Assembly (NCBI GenBank): GCA_947468255.1
Contig: CANIMM010000080.1
Location: 1-10,880 of the forward strand
Direction: 5' to 3'
Origin: Chitinophagaceae bacterium
GTDB taxonomy: Bacteria > Bacteroidota > Bacteroidia > Chitinophagales > Chitinophagaceae
Length of the DNA stretch: 10,880 bases
A model generated the notes under the pieces. The model had not been told where the DNA came from and did not search any database. It saw nothing but the letters and a program-made list of their open reading frames with translations. The first letter of the stretch is position 1. Each line of letters starts with the position of its first letter. Both the position numbers and the translations under genes were made by a program. Below are positions 7,201 to 10,880 of the stretch, in pieces.

Positions 7201-8252
7201 GAAGCTCCGGCTGATACGGTTGTCCAAGACAGTGTGCCAGTACCGGTTGTTGTTAATACCTGACCACCGGCGCCATGGGTATTTGGATAAGTTACATCTC
7301 CTGCCGTTAACGTACCATTGGTGGAAATGCTATTATTGAAAGTTTTGGCACCACCAAAAGTTTGGGTACCCATTGTTACAACTCCTCCATTGGTTGCATC
7401 TGCCGGGGTTAGATTTAATACACCATTGTTGATACTAGCGCCATTGGCGGTAGGTAAACTGCTAATGGCACCAACATTTGCCACTGATCCGGTTGCACCG
7501 ATTGGTCCCGGAATACCCTGTGGACCTATTGGTCCTATGGCACCGGCTGCACCCGGCAACCCCTGTATTCCCTGAGCTCCCGCTGCACCAGCTGTTCCCG
7601 GCAATCCCTGTATGCCCTGCGGTCCGGTTGCACCCGTTGGCCCCGTTAAGGCCGCCGCGGTCACAAAGGCGGTGGTGGCAATTTGCGTAGTGTTGGTTCC
7701 CGGGGCTGCTGTTGGCGCAGTGGGCAGTCCCGTCAGGGCGGGGGAAGCAGCAAGGCTGGTTAAATTCCCAATACTGGTTACCGCACCCGTTAGGTTGGCG
7801 TTGGTGGTAACGGTGGCTGCATTGTTTGCCGAACCAGCATTGAATGCATAAGGTACACTCACTAATAACACAGTACCCATATCAAGAAAATGATTATCTG
7901 CCTTGGAATCAATCTCCACTTGTAAATATTTAGTGCCTACCTGCCAGTTAATACCTCCAATCGTCCCTGTACTGCTTACTGTGCCTTCACTTCCTATCTG
8001 TACCGAAAACAATCCTCCAAGGTTGGTTTGTACCGTCCTAGTTTCGGTATACAATACCGGACCGTTAAAAGAATTGTTACGAATGGAAAGCCGGAGGTTC
8101 ATCGATTGATTGGGCAATGGATTGCCCACCGAATTCCGCGCGACGCCCTGGTAGTTGAGTAAATTAGGTGCCTGGGCATAAGTGGCTAGGCCTATAGCAA
8201 GCATGCTGATAAGCAGAAGTACTTTATTAGTACGAGGGGATATTGGATGCAT
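4248..8252 (-). CDS. Giant secreted modular fibre/adhesin-like protein with collagen, tail-fibre, YadA-head and DUF1566 modules
   Basis: The 1334-residue product starts with a Sec signal peptide (VLLLISMLAIGLATYAQA, cleavage near 27). A beta-rich domain typical of Bacteroidota secreted fibre proteins follows (LNYQGVARNSVGNPLPNQS, to about 140). Then come 17 perfect Gly-X-Y triplets (204-254), repeated 31-residue tail-fibre modules (317-347, 766-796, 918-948, 1176-1206), three GxGTxxPxxKLDV-like segments (about 383, 648, 741), and a beta-rich insertion (about 441-597) with Cys459 and Cys549. YadA-head-like NTAxG repeats occupy about 831-905 and 1010-1165, each block ending in IQLGN. The C-terminus (1211-1334) is a DUF1566/C-type-lectin-like domain with DWRLPTRNELNLL and YYYWSSTE. 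Collagen and YadA-head modules suggest a trimer. No type IX secretion C-terminal domain, membrane anchor or S74 peptidase is seen, so attachment is unclear. A role in surface adhesion or recognition is inferred. Confidence 0.93.
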   Translation of the reverse strand: MHPISPRTNKVLLLISMLAIGLATYAQAPNLLNYQGVARNSVGNPLPNQSMNLRLSIRNNSFNGPVLYTETRTVQTNLGGLFSVQIGSEGTVSSTGTIGGINWQVGTKYLQVEIDSKADNHFLDMGTVLLVSVPYAFNAGSANNAATVTTNANLTGAVTSIGNLTSLAASPALTGLPTAPTAAPGTNTTQIATTAFVTAAALTGPTGATGPQGIQGLPGTAGAAGAQGIQGLPGAAGAIGPIGPQGIPGPIGATGSVANVGAISSLPTANGASINNGVLNLTPADATNGGVVTMGTQTFGGAKTFNNSISTNGTLTAGDVTYPNTHGAGGQVLTTTGTGTLSWTTVSAGASGVPYTGASGAVDLGVHDLAAGGIKIAQGGGKIGFGTASPNAQSSLDIATPLPVVFPKMDQTQINAVTNPSLAMMQFNTTANKVQVYKEINSSTTTVFGNSTVGNSATCLSGSGELWFRPTISGTITQIELNAANAGETASLVINSDYSDPFSNNSPSVLGTSNSITSVAGWNTWTFATPVTVTANTTYYITSNDATNCLGVMWAGGGDDPTTGNVNSMGFMFMPSSNVLDNGDPASRITIAVPATANAWVDLKDGATKTNLTSDVSGVLPIANGGTGSSASLWSIASNNIYRNSGNVGLGAGSSSPSAKLHVFGGDRNSGIRLESNENASISFKNTDPGGGSDNDGEYQIYATGNPSNPSIAPGSLGIYYDHPTEGQAAYRFSVNKEGFVGIGTGMPTTKLDVRGDVKSSGTITAGSVIYPSSHGTNGQVLSTTGSGSLTWTTVSGGSGVPYTGATAAVNLGAYDLAVNGLNIGKGGGSQLNNTAVGVSALNSNTNGDYNTAFGGGALVSNIVGTGNTAIGAGADVAFDNLTNATVIGSGAIVIRSNFIQLGNPSVENVSTYGTLTAGDVTYPKTHGTANQVLKTNGTGTLSWATVSGGVSSIESISGTSNVKGATISGTTITLTPADATNGGVVTTGNQTFSGSKFFNDNIQVNSIRIGAPASGSANTMLGAYSLLYGSPGSNNTAIGTMSLASLTNSSNGGNDNTAVGTNAIRQGGAANGNRNTAVGSAALSNGSGTNDNTALGYSTLPIVTGGANTAVGSSALLTITSGTNNTAIGYAADVSSGSISNSTAIGNAAIVTVSDMIQLGNSAITNVNTSGTITAGDVTYPKTHGTTGQVLSTTGSGTLTWTSVSSGGTHTIGETYGGGKVFYITTDGLHGLIAETQDQSNSSTWYDAQDKISTFSNHSTAGKLFTDWRLPTRNELNLLWLKKTMVGGFADYYYWSSTEINSTISWLVDFWDGTEKNWFGKGAGYNVRAIRSF
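4251..4622 (-). other. C-terminal DUF1566/C-type-lectin-like domain of the fibre protein
   Basis: Residues 1211-1334 hold GGGKVFYITTDGLHGLIAET, then DWRLPTRNELNLLW, YYYWSSTE and the terminal NVRAIRSF. This order is characteristic of DUF1566 (Lcl-type) domains on Bacteroidota surface proteins. Related C-type-lectin folds bind ligands through their C-terminal loops. Its terminal position suggests it is the tip of the fibre; that placement is inference. Confidence 0.8.
4257..4382 (-). other. Compositionally distinct 3' segment, candidate DGR variable repeat
   Basis: Codons 1291-1332 have G or C at the third position in about 25 of 42 cases and only one third-position A. The preceding 42 codons have about 12 and 14. 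Coding-strand adenines fall from about 44 to about 27 of 126 (hand counts). The segment begins just before YYYWSSTE and ends in GTGCGCGCTATTCGG. Position, size and A-depletion match a DGR variable repeat, but no template repeat or reverse transcriptase is in the window. Confidence 0.35.
4635..4727 (-). repeat. Tail-fibre module copy 4 (31 codons)
   Basis: Residues 1176-1206. Together with copies 1-3 this shares the pattern AGxVxYPxxHGxxxQVLxTxGxGxLxWxxVS. It leads directly into the DUF1566 domain, as a linker. Confidence 0.85.
4758..5225 (-). repeat. YadA-head-like repeat block 2
   Basis: Residues about 1010-1165 carry N-T-A-[VIL]-G motifs at Asn1036, 1057, 1076, 1093, 1109 and 1126, with degenerate copies at 1019 (NTMLG) and 1143 (STAIG). 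They are spaced 16-21 residues apart and capped by MIQLGN. Such repeats form a left-handed beta-roll in trimeric adhesin heads. Confidence 0.85.
5253..5330 (-). repeat. LTPADATNGGVVT module, copy 2
   Basis: Residues 975-1000 (LTPADATNGGVVTTGNQTF, then a GSKFFN end) repeat residues 281-307 almost word for word. This indicates internal duplication of a whole fibre section. Confidence 0.8.
5409..5501 (-). repeat. Tail-fibre module copy 3 (31 codons)
   Basis: Residues 918-948. The core reads AGDVTYPKTHG; copy 4 has the same 11 residues, making these two the closest pair at this end. It follows YadA-like block 1. Confidence 0.85.
5538..5762 (-). repeat. YadA-head-like repeat block 1
   Basis: Residues about 831-905 contain NTAVG (834), NTAFG (851), NTAIG (868) and the degenerate NATVIG (884), closing with IQLGN at 900. 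This is a shorter version of block 2 with the same cap. Confidence 0.8.
5865..5957 (-). repeat. Tail-fibre module copy 2 (31 codons)
   Basis: Residues 766-796. It is followed by a VPYTGATAAVNLGAYDLA stretch that also follows copy 1, so the duplicated unit here is longer than 31 codons. Confidence 0.85.
6462..6932 (-). other. Beta-rich domain inserted in the fibre protein
   Basis: Residues about 441-597 interrupt a module that in related fibre proteins usually reads 'NKVxVYDGTAWVDL'. Here NKVQVYKE comes before the segment and AWVDLKDG after it. The insert alternates polar and hydrophobic residues in short strands (ELWFRP, GTITQIELN, TASLVI, NTWTFATPVTV, TYYIT) and holds the protein's two central cysteines. 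A jelly-roll-like carbohydrate-binding fold is possible but unproven. Confidence 0.45.
7212..7304 (-). repeat. Tail-fibre module copy 1 (31 codons)
   Basis: Residues 317-347 (AGDVTYPNTHGAGGQVL onward). It lies directly after the first LTPADATNGGVVT module and before a GVPYTGASGAVDLG stretch. Confidence 0.85.
7332..7412 (-). repeat. LTPADATNGGVVT module, copy 1
   Basis: Residues 281-307 (LTPADATNGGVVTMGTQTF and a short tail), placed between the collagen-like stalk and tail-fibre module copy 1. Confidence 0.8.
7491..7643 (-). repeat. Collagen-like Gly-X-Y stretch
   Basis: Residues 204-254 are 17 uninterrupted Gly-X-Y triplets, for example GPQGIQGLPG occurring with variants GAQGIQGLPG and GPQGIPGPIG. 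Collagen-like sequences form triple helices, which points to a trimeric stalk. The DNA is locally GC-rich and internally repetitive, so length variation between strains is likely. Confidence 0.92.
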
Positions 8253-8565
8253 TTTTTAAAGGATTGTCGGTTTAGCTTATTATTTAGCCGTTGAGTATTT
8301 ATACGTTTTATTATTTATGTGAATTATGGACAAAATTAATTGAATTTTAATTTTAAGCAAATAAATCAACAGCCCCTTGTTATCAAGATCCATTGGCCTA
8401 TTGCTTTGGTTGTAATGATTGATTTAATGAGGTATTTCAATTTCAGCAACTGCCTTGTAGGTATTATTATACCCCTGCCGCTTATGAAAGAAGGTTTGGC
8501 AATGGTTTCACTTTATCGATTAATAATATGTTGTACTCTGGTGCAGATGGGGATTCAAGAATGGG
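8253..8565. other. Intergenic region between fibre gene and SRPBCC gene
   Basis: It holds the fibre-gene leader and promoter (8253-8361) and possible gene debris (8423 onward). It also has a short palindrome GGTAT-TATT-ATACC at 8460-8473. No convincing terminator for the leftward SRPBCC gene is visible, so some transcription could run on into the fibre gene. Confidence 0.5.
8331..8361 (-). promoter_or_regulatory. Promoter of the fibre gene (perfect Bacteroidota consensus)
   Basis: On the minus strand TTTG (8361-8358), 19 bases, then TAATTTTG (8338-8331). Both boxes and the spacing match the Bacteroidota housekeeping consensus. The predicted transcript starts near 8326 and leaves a leader of roughly 73 bases, AT-rich and without a Shine-Dalgarno sequence before the ATG at 8252. 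Confidence 0.7.
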
Positions 8566-8572
8566 CTACTGA
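8423..8572 (+). pseudogene. Possible fragment of an outer-surface protein gene
   Basis: A 49-codon open stretch without a start codon ends at TGA 8570-8572, overlapping the last bases of the opposite SRPBCC gene. It reads YYYTPAAYERRFGNGFTLS and then INNMLYSGADGDSRMGY. The YERRFxNGFTL pattern recalls outer-membrane beta-barrel strands of TonB-dependent receptor-like proteins; it also loosely resembles the ends of Bacteroidota lectin-like paralogous domains. Too short to assign, and chance cannot be excluded. Confidence 0.2.
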
Positions 8573-9099
8573 TAATGCGTCGAGGCTCCCTCCAAAAAAC
8601 CCTTCAGTCCGTTTAAAGCCCCTTCATAACTTGCGCCGGTAAGCTGATCCAGGAATATGCCGTAAAATTTTTCCCAAGGATACCAATTCAACCGGGTGAT
8701 TGTTCGCCACTCCACCTGAACCGCCTGCTGGGATGCCAATGTGTGGATGACTATTTCATTTTGGATATCATTTGCCCCTTTCGTCTGCAGCAAAAACTGA
8801 ACGGAATTACTGTCGGCCTTTTGCAACAATAGCAGAACCTCCTGCTGTCGATGAATGATATGAAAACTTGCCCCGTTGGCTTCGCGAGAGAATGTTGCCG
8901 AATCAACTGTAAATATCGGGTGCCAATTTTTCCAGTTTTCAAAAGGAATTATTTGCTTGTATACCGCTGCCGCATCGGCATTGTTAATTACCACCGCTCT
9001 TGATATCCTCACGCTGGAAGGAATCAATAAAGAAAACAAAGTGATAATCGAAAATAGACTGATCATCACTACCAAAACACCTTTTATTAAACGCATCAT
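8566..9099 (-). CDS. Membrane-anchored SRPBCC (START-like) family protein
   Basis: The 177-residue product has one N-terminal hydrophobic segment (about 5-27, anchor or uncleaved signal). A START/polyketide-cyclase-like domain follows: the strand SVRISRAVVINNADAAAVYK (29-48), the helix and turn PFENWKNWHPIF (52-63), central strands, and a long C-terminal helix beginning near EKFYGIFLDQLTG (143-155). Family members bind hydrophobic ligands in a helix-grip cavity, usually with unknown substrates. The gene starts 7 bases after the permease stop on the same strand, so the two are almost certainly one transcript; a link to permease function is inferred from that alone. Two ATG codons stand in tandem at the start, so the exact first residue is uncertain by one. 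Confidence 0.8.
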   Translation of the reverse strand: MMRLIKGVLVVMISLFSIITLFSLLIPSSVRISRAVVINNADAAAVYKQIIPFENWKNWHPIFTVDSATFSREANGASFHIIHRQQEVLLLLQKADSNSVQFLLQTKGANDIQNEIVIHTLASQQAVQVEWRTITRLNWYPWEKFYGIFLDQLTGASYEGALNGLKGFLEGASTHYQ

Positions 9100-9106
9100 A
9101 CTCTAT

Positions 9107-10219
9107 TTATTCCCATTTAAAAACTTTGACCGCTACCGCATAAATAACGATTCCCCACAATATTAATATTCCTATTTCAATTTTTACATCCCACAAATTT
9201 AGACCCTCAAAAGCCACCGCCCGCATGGCGGTATTTAAATGCGTAAGAGGCAATGCCTTTGAAATAGGTTGCAGCCAGTTTGGAAAAGCATCCACCGAAA
9301 AGAATGTGCCGCCCAATAAAAACTGAGGCAAGGTGAGCAAGTTGGCAAAGGGCGGAATGCTGCTATCACTGGTAGCAAATCCACTCACAATAAAGCCCAA
9401 GCCCATAAACACTACCAGTCCGATAAAGCTCAGCACCAGCATTTCCAACAAGGTTATCAATCCATGAATTAATGTAAAACCAAAAAGCAACCTGCCCACC
9501 ACAATGATCACCACTGCCGTAAGCATTTGAAATAGCACCCTTGCTAACCCTTCGCCTAAAATAATATAAGTCCGACTAATGGGCGTGGCGAAAAAACGTT
9601 TCAACACTAAGGTATTCCTCAAATTAAAAAACATAAATGCCACTCCGAAAACCCCGGCACTTAAAAGGGAAAAACCCAACTGACCGGGTAATACAAAATC
9701 AATGGTCTTATATTCCCTTATCTGTTCCACATCTCTTGCAGCATCAAAATCAGCCACTGCATAGCTTGGTCTATTGACATATTGTTGGTTGCTAATGGCA
9801 TTGACGATACTGCTGATTACAGGCAAAAGCTGTGGCCATTTGTCGTTGCTTGCGCTTGTAGTGGAAAGTGTATACCGATAAGCAGGCAGCGGAATGGAAT
9901 TTTTGCTGATAGTTAAAACCCCTGCCAACTTACCCTTTACCAGGTTTTCCCGCAATTCTTGATCGCTGGAAAAATGCATGATTTTAATATTACTGCTTTT
10001 CTTAATAGAGTCATACAAGGCATTGGTGGTATCACAGTTTTTAGCCAGGGCGATCTTGTAAACTGGCACACCCGCATTTTTGCCAATAAAACCAAATACC
10101 AGGATAAAAATGAAAGGGAAAGCAAAGCTAAAGAGCACTGCCGAGGGACTTCTGAACTGTCCCCGCAAACTAGCTTTGGTGATGGCCAACATGGCCTTTA
10201 GCTGACTGTAATGATGCAT
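9107..10219 (-). CDS. ABC-2 type transporter permease
   Basis: This 370-residue integral membrane protein has the ABC-2 layout. A cytoplasmic N-terminus (SLRGQFRSPSAVLFSFAFPF) leads into a first helix at about 27-44, followed by a large extracytoplasmic domain (about 46-170). Five more helices lie near 175-198, 222-247, 253-280, 289-309 and 349-367. The segment LVLKRFFATPISRTYIILGE (205-222) fits the usual cytoplasmic loop between helices. Such permeases pair with a separate ATP-binding protein to export drugs, lipids or polysaccharides. No ATPase gene is in this window; upstream lies a divergent toxin-antitoxin operon, so the partner must be elsewhere. The start at 10219 is probable; Met10 is an alternative. 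No consensus promoter is obvious. Substrate unknown. Confidence 0.88.
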   Translation of the reverse strand: MHHYSQLKAMLAITKASLRGQFRSPSAVLFSFAFPFIFILVFGFIGKNAGVPVYKIALAKNCDTTNALYDSIKKSSNIKIMHFSSDQELRENLVKGKLAGVLTISKNSIPLPAYRYTLSTTSASNDKWPQLLPVISSIVNAISNQQYVNRPSYAVADFDAARDVEQIREYKTIDFVLPGQLGFSLLSAGVFGVAFMFFNLRNTLVLKRFFATPISRTYIILGEGLARVLFQMLTAVVIIVVGRLLFGFTLIHGLITLLEMLVLSFIGLVVFMGLGFIVSGFATSDSSIPPFANLLTLPQFLLGGTFFSVDAFPNWLQPISKALPLTHLNTAMRAVAFEGLNLWDVKIEIGILILWGIVIYAVAVKVFKWE

Positions 10220-10250
10220 TCAAGTGTAAATTAGAAAGGTAAAGCTATTG

Positions 10251-10271
10251 GTAAAAAAAGTGTAAAAAAAA
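10251..10271 (+). promoter_or_regulatory. Two phased A-tracts upstream of the antitoxin promoter
   Basis: GTAAAAAAA occurs twice with starts 11 bases apart (A-runs at 10253-10259 and 10264-10271), directly before the -33 box. A-tracts phased by about one helical turn bend DNA and can act like UP elements. The effect here is inferred. Confidence 0.4.
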
Positions 10272-10302
10272 TTTGAAATCCGAGACAAGTGACGTAAATT
10301 TG
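10272..10302 (+). promoter_or_regulatory. Promoter of the RES/Xre toxin-antitoxin operon
   Basis: TTTG (10272-10275), 19 bases, TAAATTTG (10295-10302): a full match to the Bacteroidota consensus. The expected transcription start near 10307 leaves a leader of only about 12 bases before the ATG at 10320, so translation is probably initiated with little or no Shine-Dalgarno help. Confidence 0.7.
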
Positions 10303-10315
10303 TAGACAACTGACG
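10284..10315 (+). promoter_or_regulatory. Direct-repeat candidate operator of the toxin-antitoxin operon
   Basis: GACAAGTGACG (10284-10294) and GACAACTGACG (10305-10315) differ at one base and are 21 bases apart, close to two helical turns. They flank the -7 box exactly. This placement suits autorepression by the helix-turn-helix antitoxin encoded immediately downstream. Binding is inferred from position only. Confidence 0.5.
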
Positions 10316-10319
10316 GGAT

Positions 10320-10772
10320 ATGGAAAAGAAATCAAAAAAGGCAATCACCAAGGCTCAAAAAGCGCCTTCATCAATGATGGAAGAGCCTGAGGTGCTGTAC
10401 AACCGAACGTTACGGGTAATCAGCTCCGTAAAAGATTTTACTTACAATGAATTTAAAAAAATTGCTGAAAAAACACCCTTTACTCAGTCCGAATGGGCAG
10501 CGATGCTCCATGTTAGCGAACGCACTTTACAACGCTATGCAAAAAACAACAGCAGCTTTGCCCCTATCAATGCCGAAAGATTTGTTCAAATTATGCAAGT
10601 AGTAAACCGGGCTAAAAAGGTTTTTGGCACCGTTGATTCTTTTTATAAATGGATACATTCCAATCCGCCCATGCTGGAAGGGGAACTTTCTTTCAGCTCC
10701 CTTACCTCCCAGGATGGAATTCAAAAAATATTACTTCAAATTGGCCGAATAGAACATGGAATCCTTGCATGA
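10320..10772 (+). CDS. Antitoxin of the Xre/MbcA/ParS family (RES toxin partner)
   Basis: The 150-residue product has a Lys-rich N-terminus and a helix-turn-helix at about 54-75 (FTQSEWAAMLHVSERTLQRY), which fits Xre-like DNA binding. The C-terminal domain (about 85-150) has the toxin-binding layout of the MbcA/ParS family: a helix ending in KKVFGTVDSFYKWI, then NPPMLEGELSFSSLTS, then a last helix reading GRIEHGILA. Antitoxins of this family block the RES toxin's NAD site and usually repress their own promoter. The stop overlaps the toxin start by four bases (ATGA, 10769-10772), giving coupled translation. A consensus promoter and paired repeats lie just upstream. Assignment rests on domain layout plus the unmistakable RES start next door. 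Confidence 0.88.
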   Translation: MEKKSKKAITKAQKAPSSMMEEPEVLYNRTLRVISSVKDFTYNEFKKIAEKTPFTQSEWAAMLHVSERTLQRYAKNNSSFAPINAERFVQIMQVVNRAKKVFGTVDSFYKWIHSNPPMLEGELSFSSLTSQDGIQKILLQIGRIEHGILA

Positions 10773-10880
10773 TAGTATACCGACTAACGAGTGGCCAATT
10801 TAGTAATGACCTTTCAGGCAACGGTGCCAAATTGTATGGAGGCCGCTGGAACTCATTTGGCTTGCCGGCAGTCTACACTA
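10769..10880 (+). CDS. RES-domain toxin, N-terminal part (continues past window)
   Basis: Only the first 37 codons are present, reading MIVYRLTSGQF, then GNGAKLYGGRWNSFGLPAVY. The early YR and the GGRWNxxGxPxVYT block are hallmarks of the RES domain, whose conserved Arg residues line an NAD-binding site. Characterised members either degrade NAD (MbcT type) or ADP-ribosylate phosphoribosyl pyrophosphate synthetase (ParT type). Which activity this one has cannot be told from the fragment. A full RES toxin is usually about 150-230 residues, so most of the gene, including the conserved Glu and Ser, is beyond the right edge. Confidence 0.88.
   Translation, partial: MIVYRLTSGQFSNDLSGNGAKLYGGRWNSFGLPAVYT

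Noticed and set aside
7318..7851. Overlapping Pro/Ala/Val-rich plus-strand frames opposite the collagen-like region
   Set aside because: The bias comes from reading Gly-X-Y codons backwards; the minus-strand frame is clearly the coding one.
8460..8473. Palindrome GGTAT-TATT-ATACC as terminator or operator
   Set aside because: Only a 5-bp AT-rich stem with no adjoining T-run and no second copy; not convincing.
8340..8642. A 100-codon plus-strand open frame starting in the fibre-gene promoter
   Set aside because: It overlaps the fibre promoter and the 3' end of the SRPBCC gene, its product has no recognisable motif, and no promoter or ribosome binding site precedes it.
1..10880. CRISPR arrays, tRNA or rRNA genes, insertion sequences
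   Set aside because: No regularly spaced identical repeats, cloverleaf-like sequences, transposase frames or terminal inverted repeats were found on reading both strands.

Overview
The window looks like chromosomal DNA of a Bacteroidota bacterium, probably a Chitinophagaceae-like member. Three things point there. Two upstream regions match the Bacteroidota sigma-factor consensus (TTTG, 19 bases, TAnnTTTG). Shine-Dalgarno sequences are mostly missing. The large secreted protein has an N-terminus and module set common in this phylum. All family assignments come from reading the translated sequence; no database search was run.

Layout. 1-2505 (minus): clpB, a protein disaggregase, lacking only about 30 C-terminal residues beyond the left edge. 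2506-2901: mostly non-coding, with a clpB promoter candidate and a short signal-peptide-bearing reading frame (2660-2809) that looks like a gene remnant. 2902-4190 (plus): a small membrane protein that resembles a potassium-channel pore without a normal selectivity filter, overlapping by 4 bases with queG (epoxyqueuosine reductase). 4191-4247: a short convergent junction holding an imperfect hairpin. 4248-8252 (minus): a 1334-residue secreted fibre-like protein with a collagen-like stalk, tail-fibre modules, an inserted beta-rich domain, two blocks of YadA-head-like repeats and a C-terminal DUF1566/C-type-lectin-like domain. 8253-8565: its promoter and possible gene debris. 8566-10219 (minus): an ABC-2 permease followed by a membrane-anchored SRPBCC-like protein. 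10320-10880 (plus): an Xre/MbcA/ParS-type antitoxin and the start of its RES-domain toxin.

The most interesting region is the 3' end of the fibre gene. The last ~42 codons change abruptly in composition: third-position G+C is about 60% against about 29% in the preceding 42 codons, and adenine falls from about 35% to about 21%. The encoded domain is of a type known as a variable scaffold in diversity-generating retroelements (DGRs), the gene ends in a GC-rich VRAIRSF-coding stretch, and a hairpin lies just past the stop codon. This is the arrangement expected of a DGR variable repeat. No reverse transcriptase or template repeat is visible here, so this stays a hypothesis. A second point of interest is the toxin-antitoxin promoter, where two near-identical 11-base direct repeats 21 bases apart flank the -7 box.
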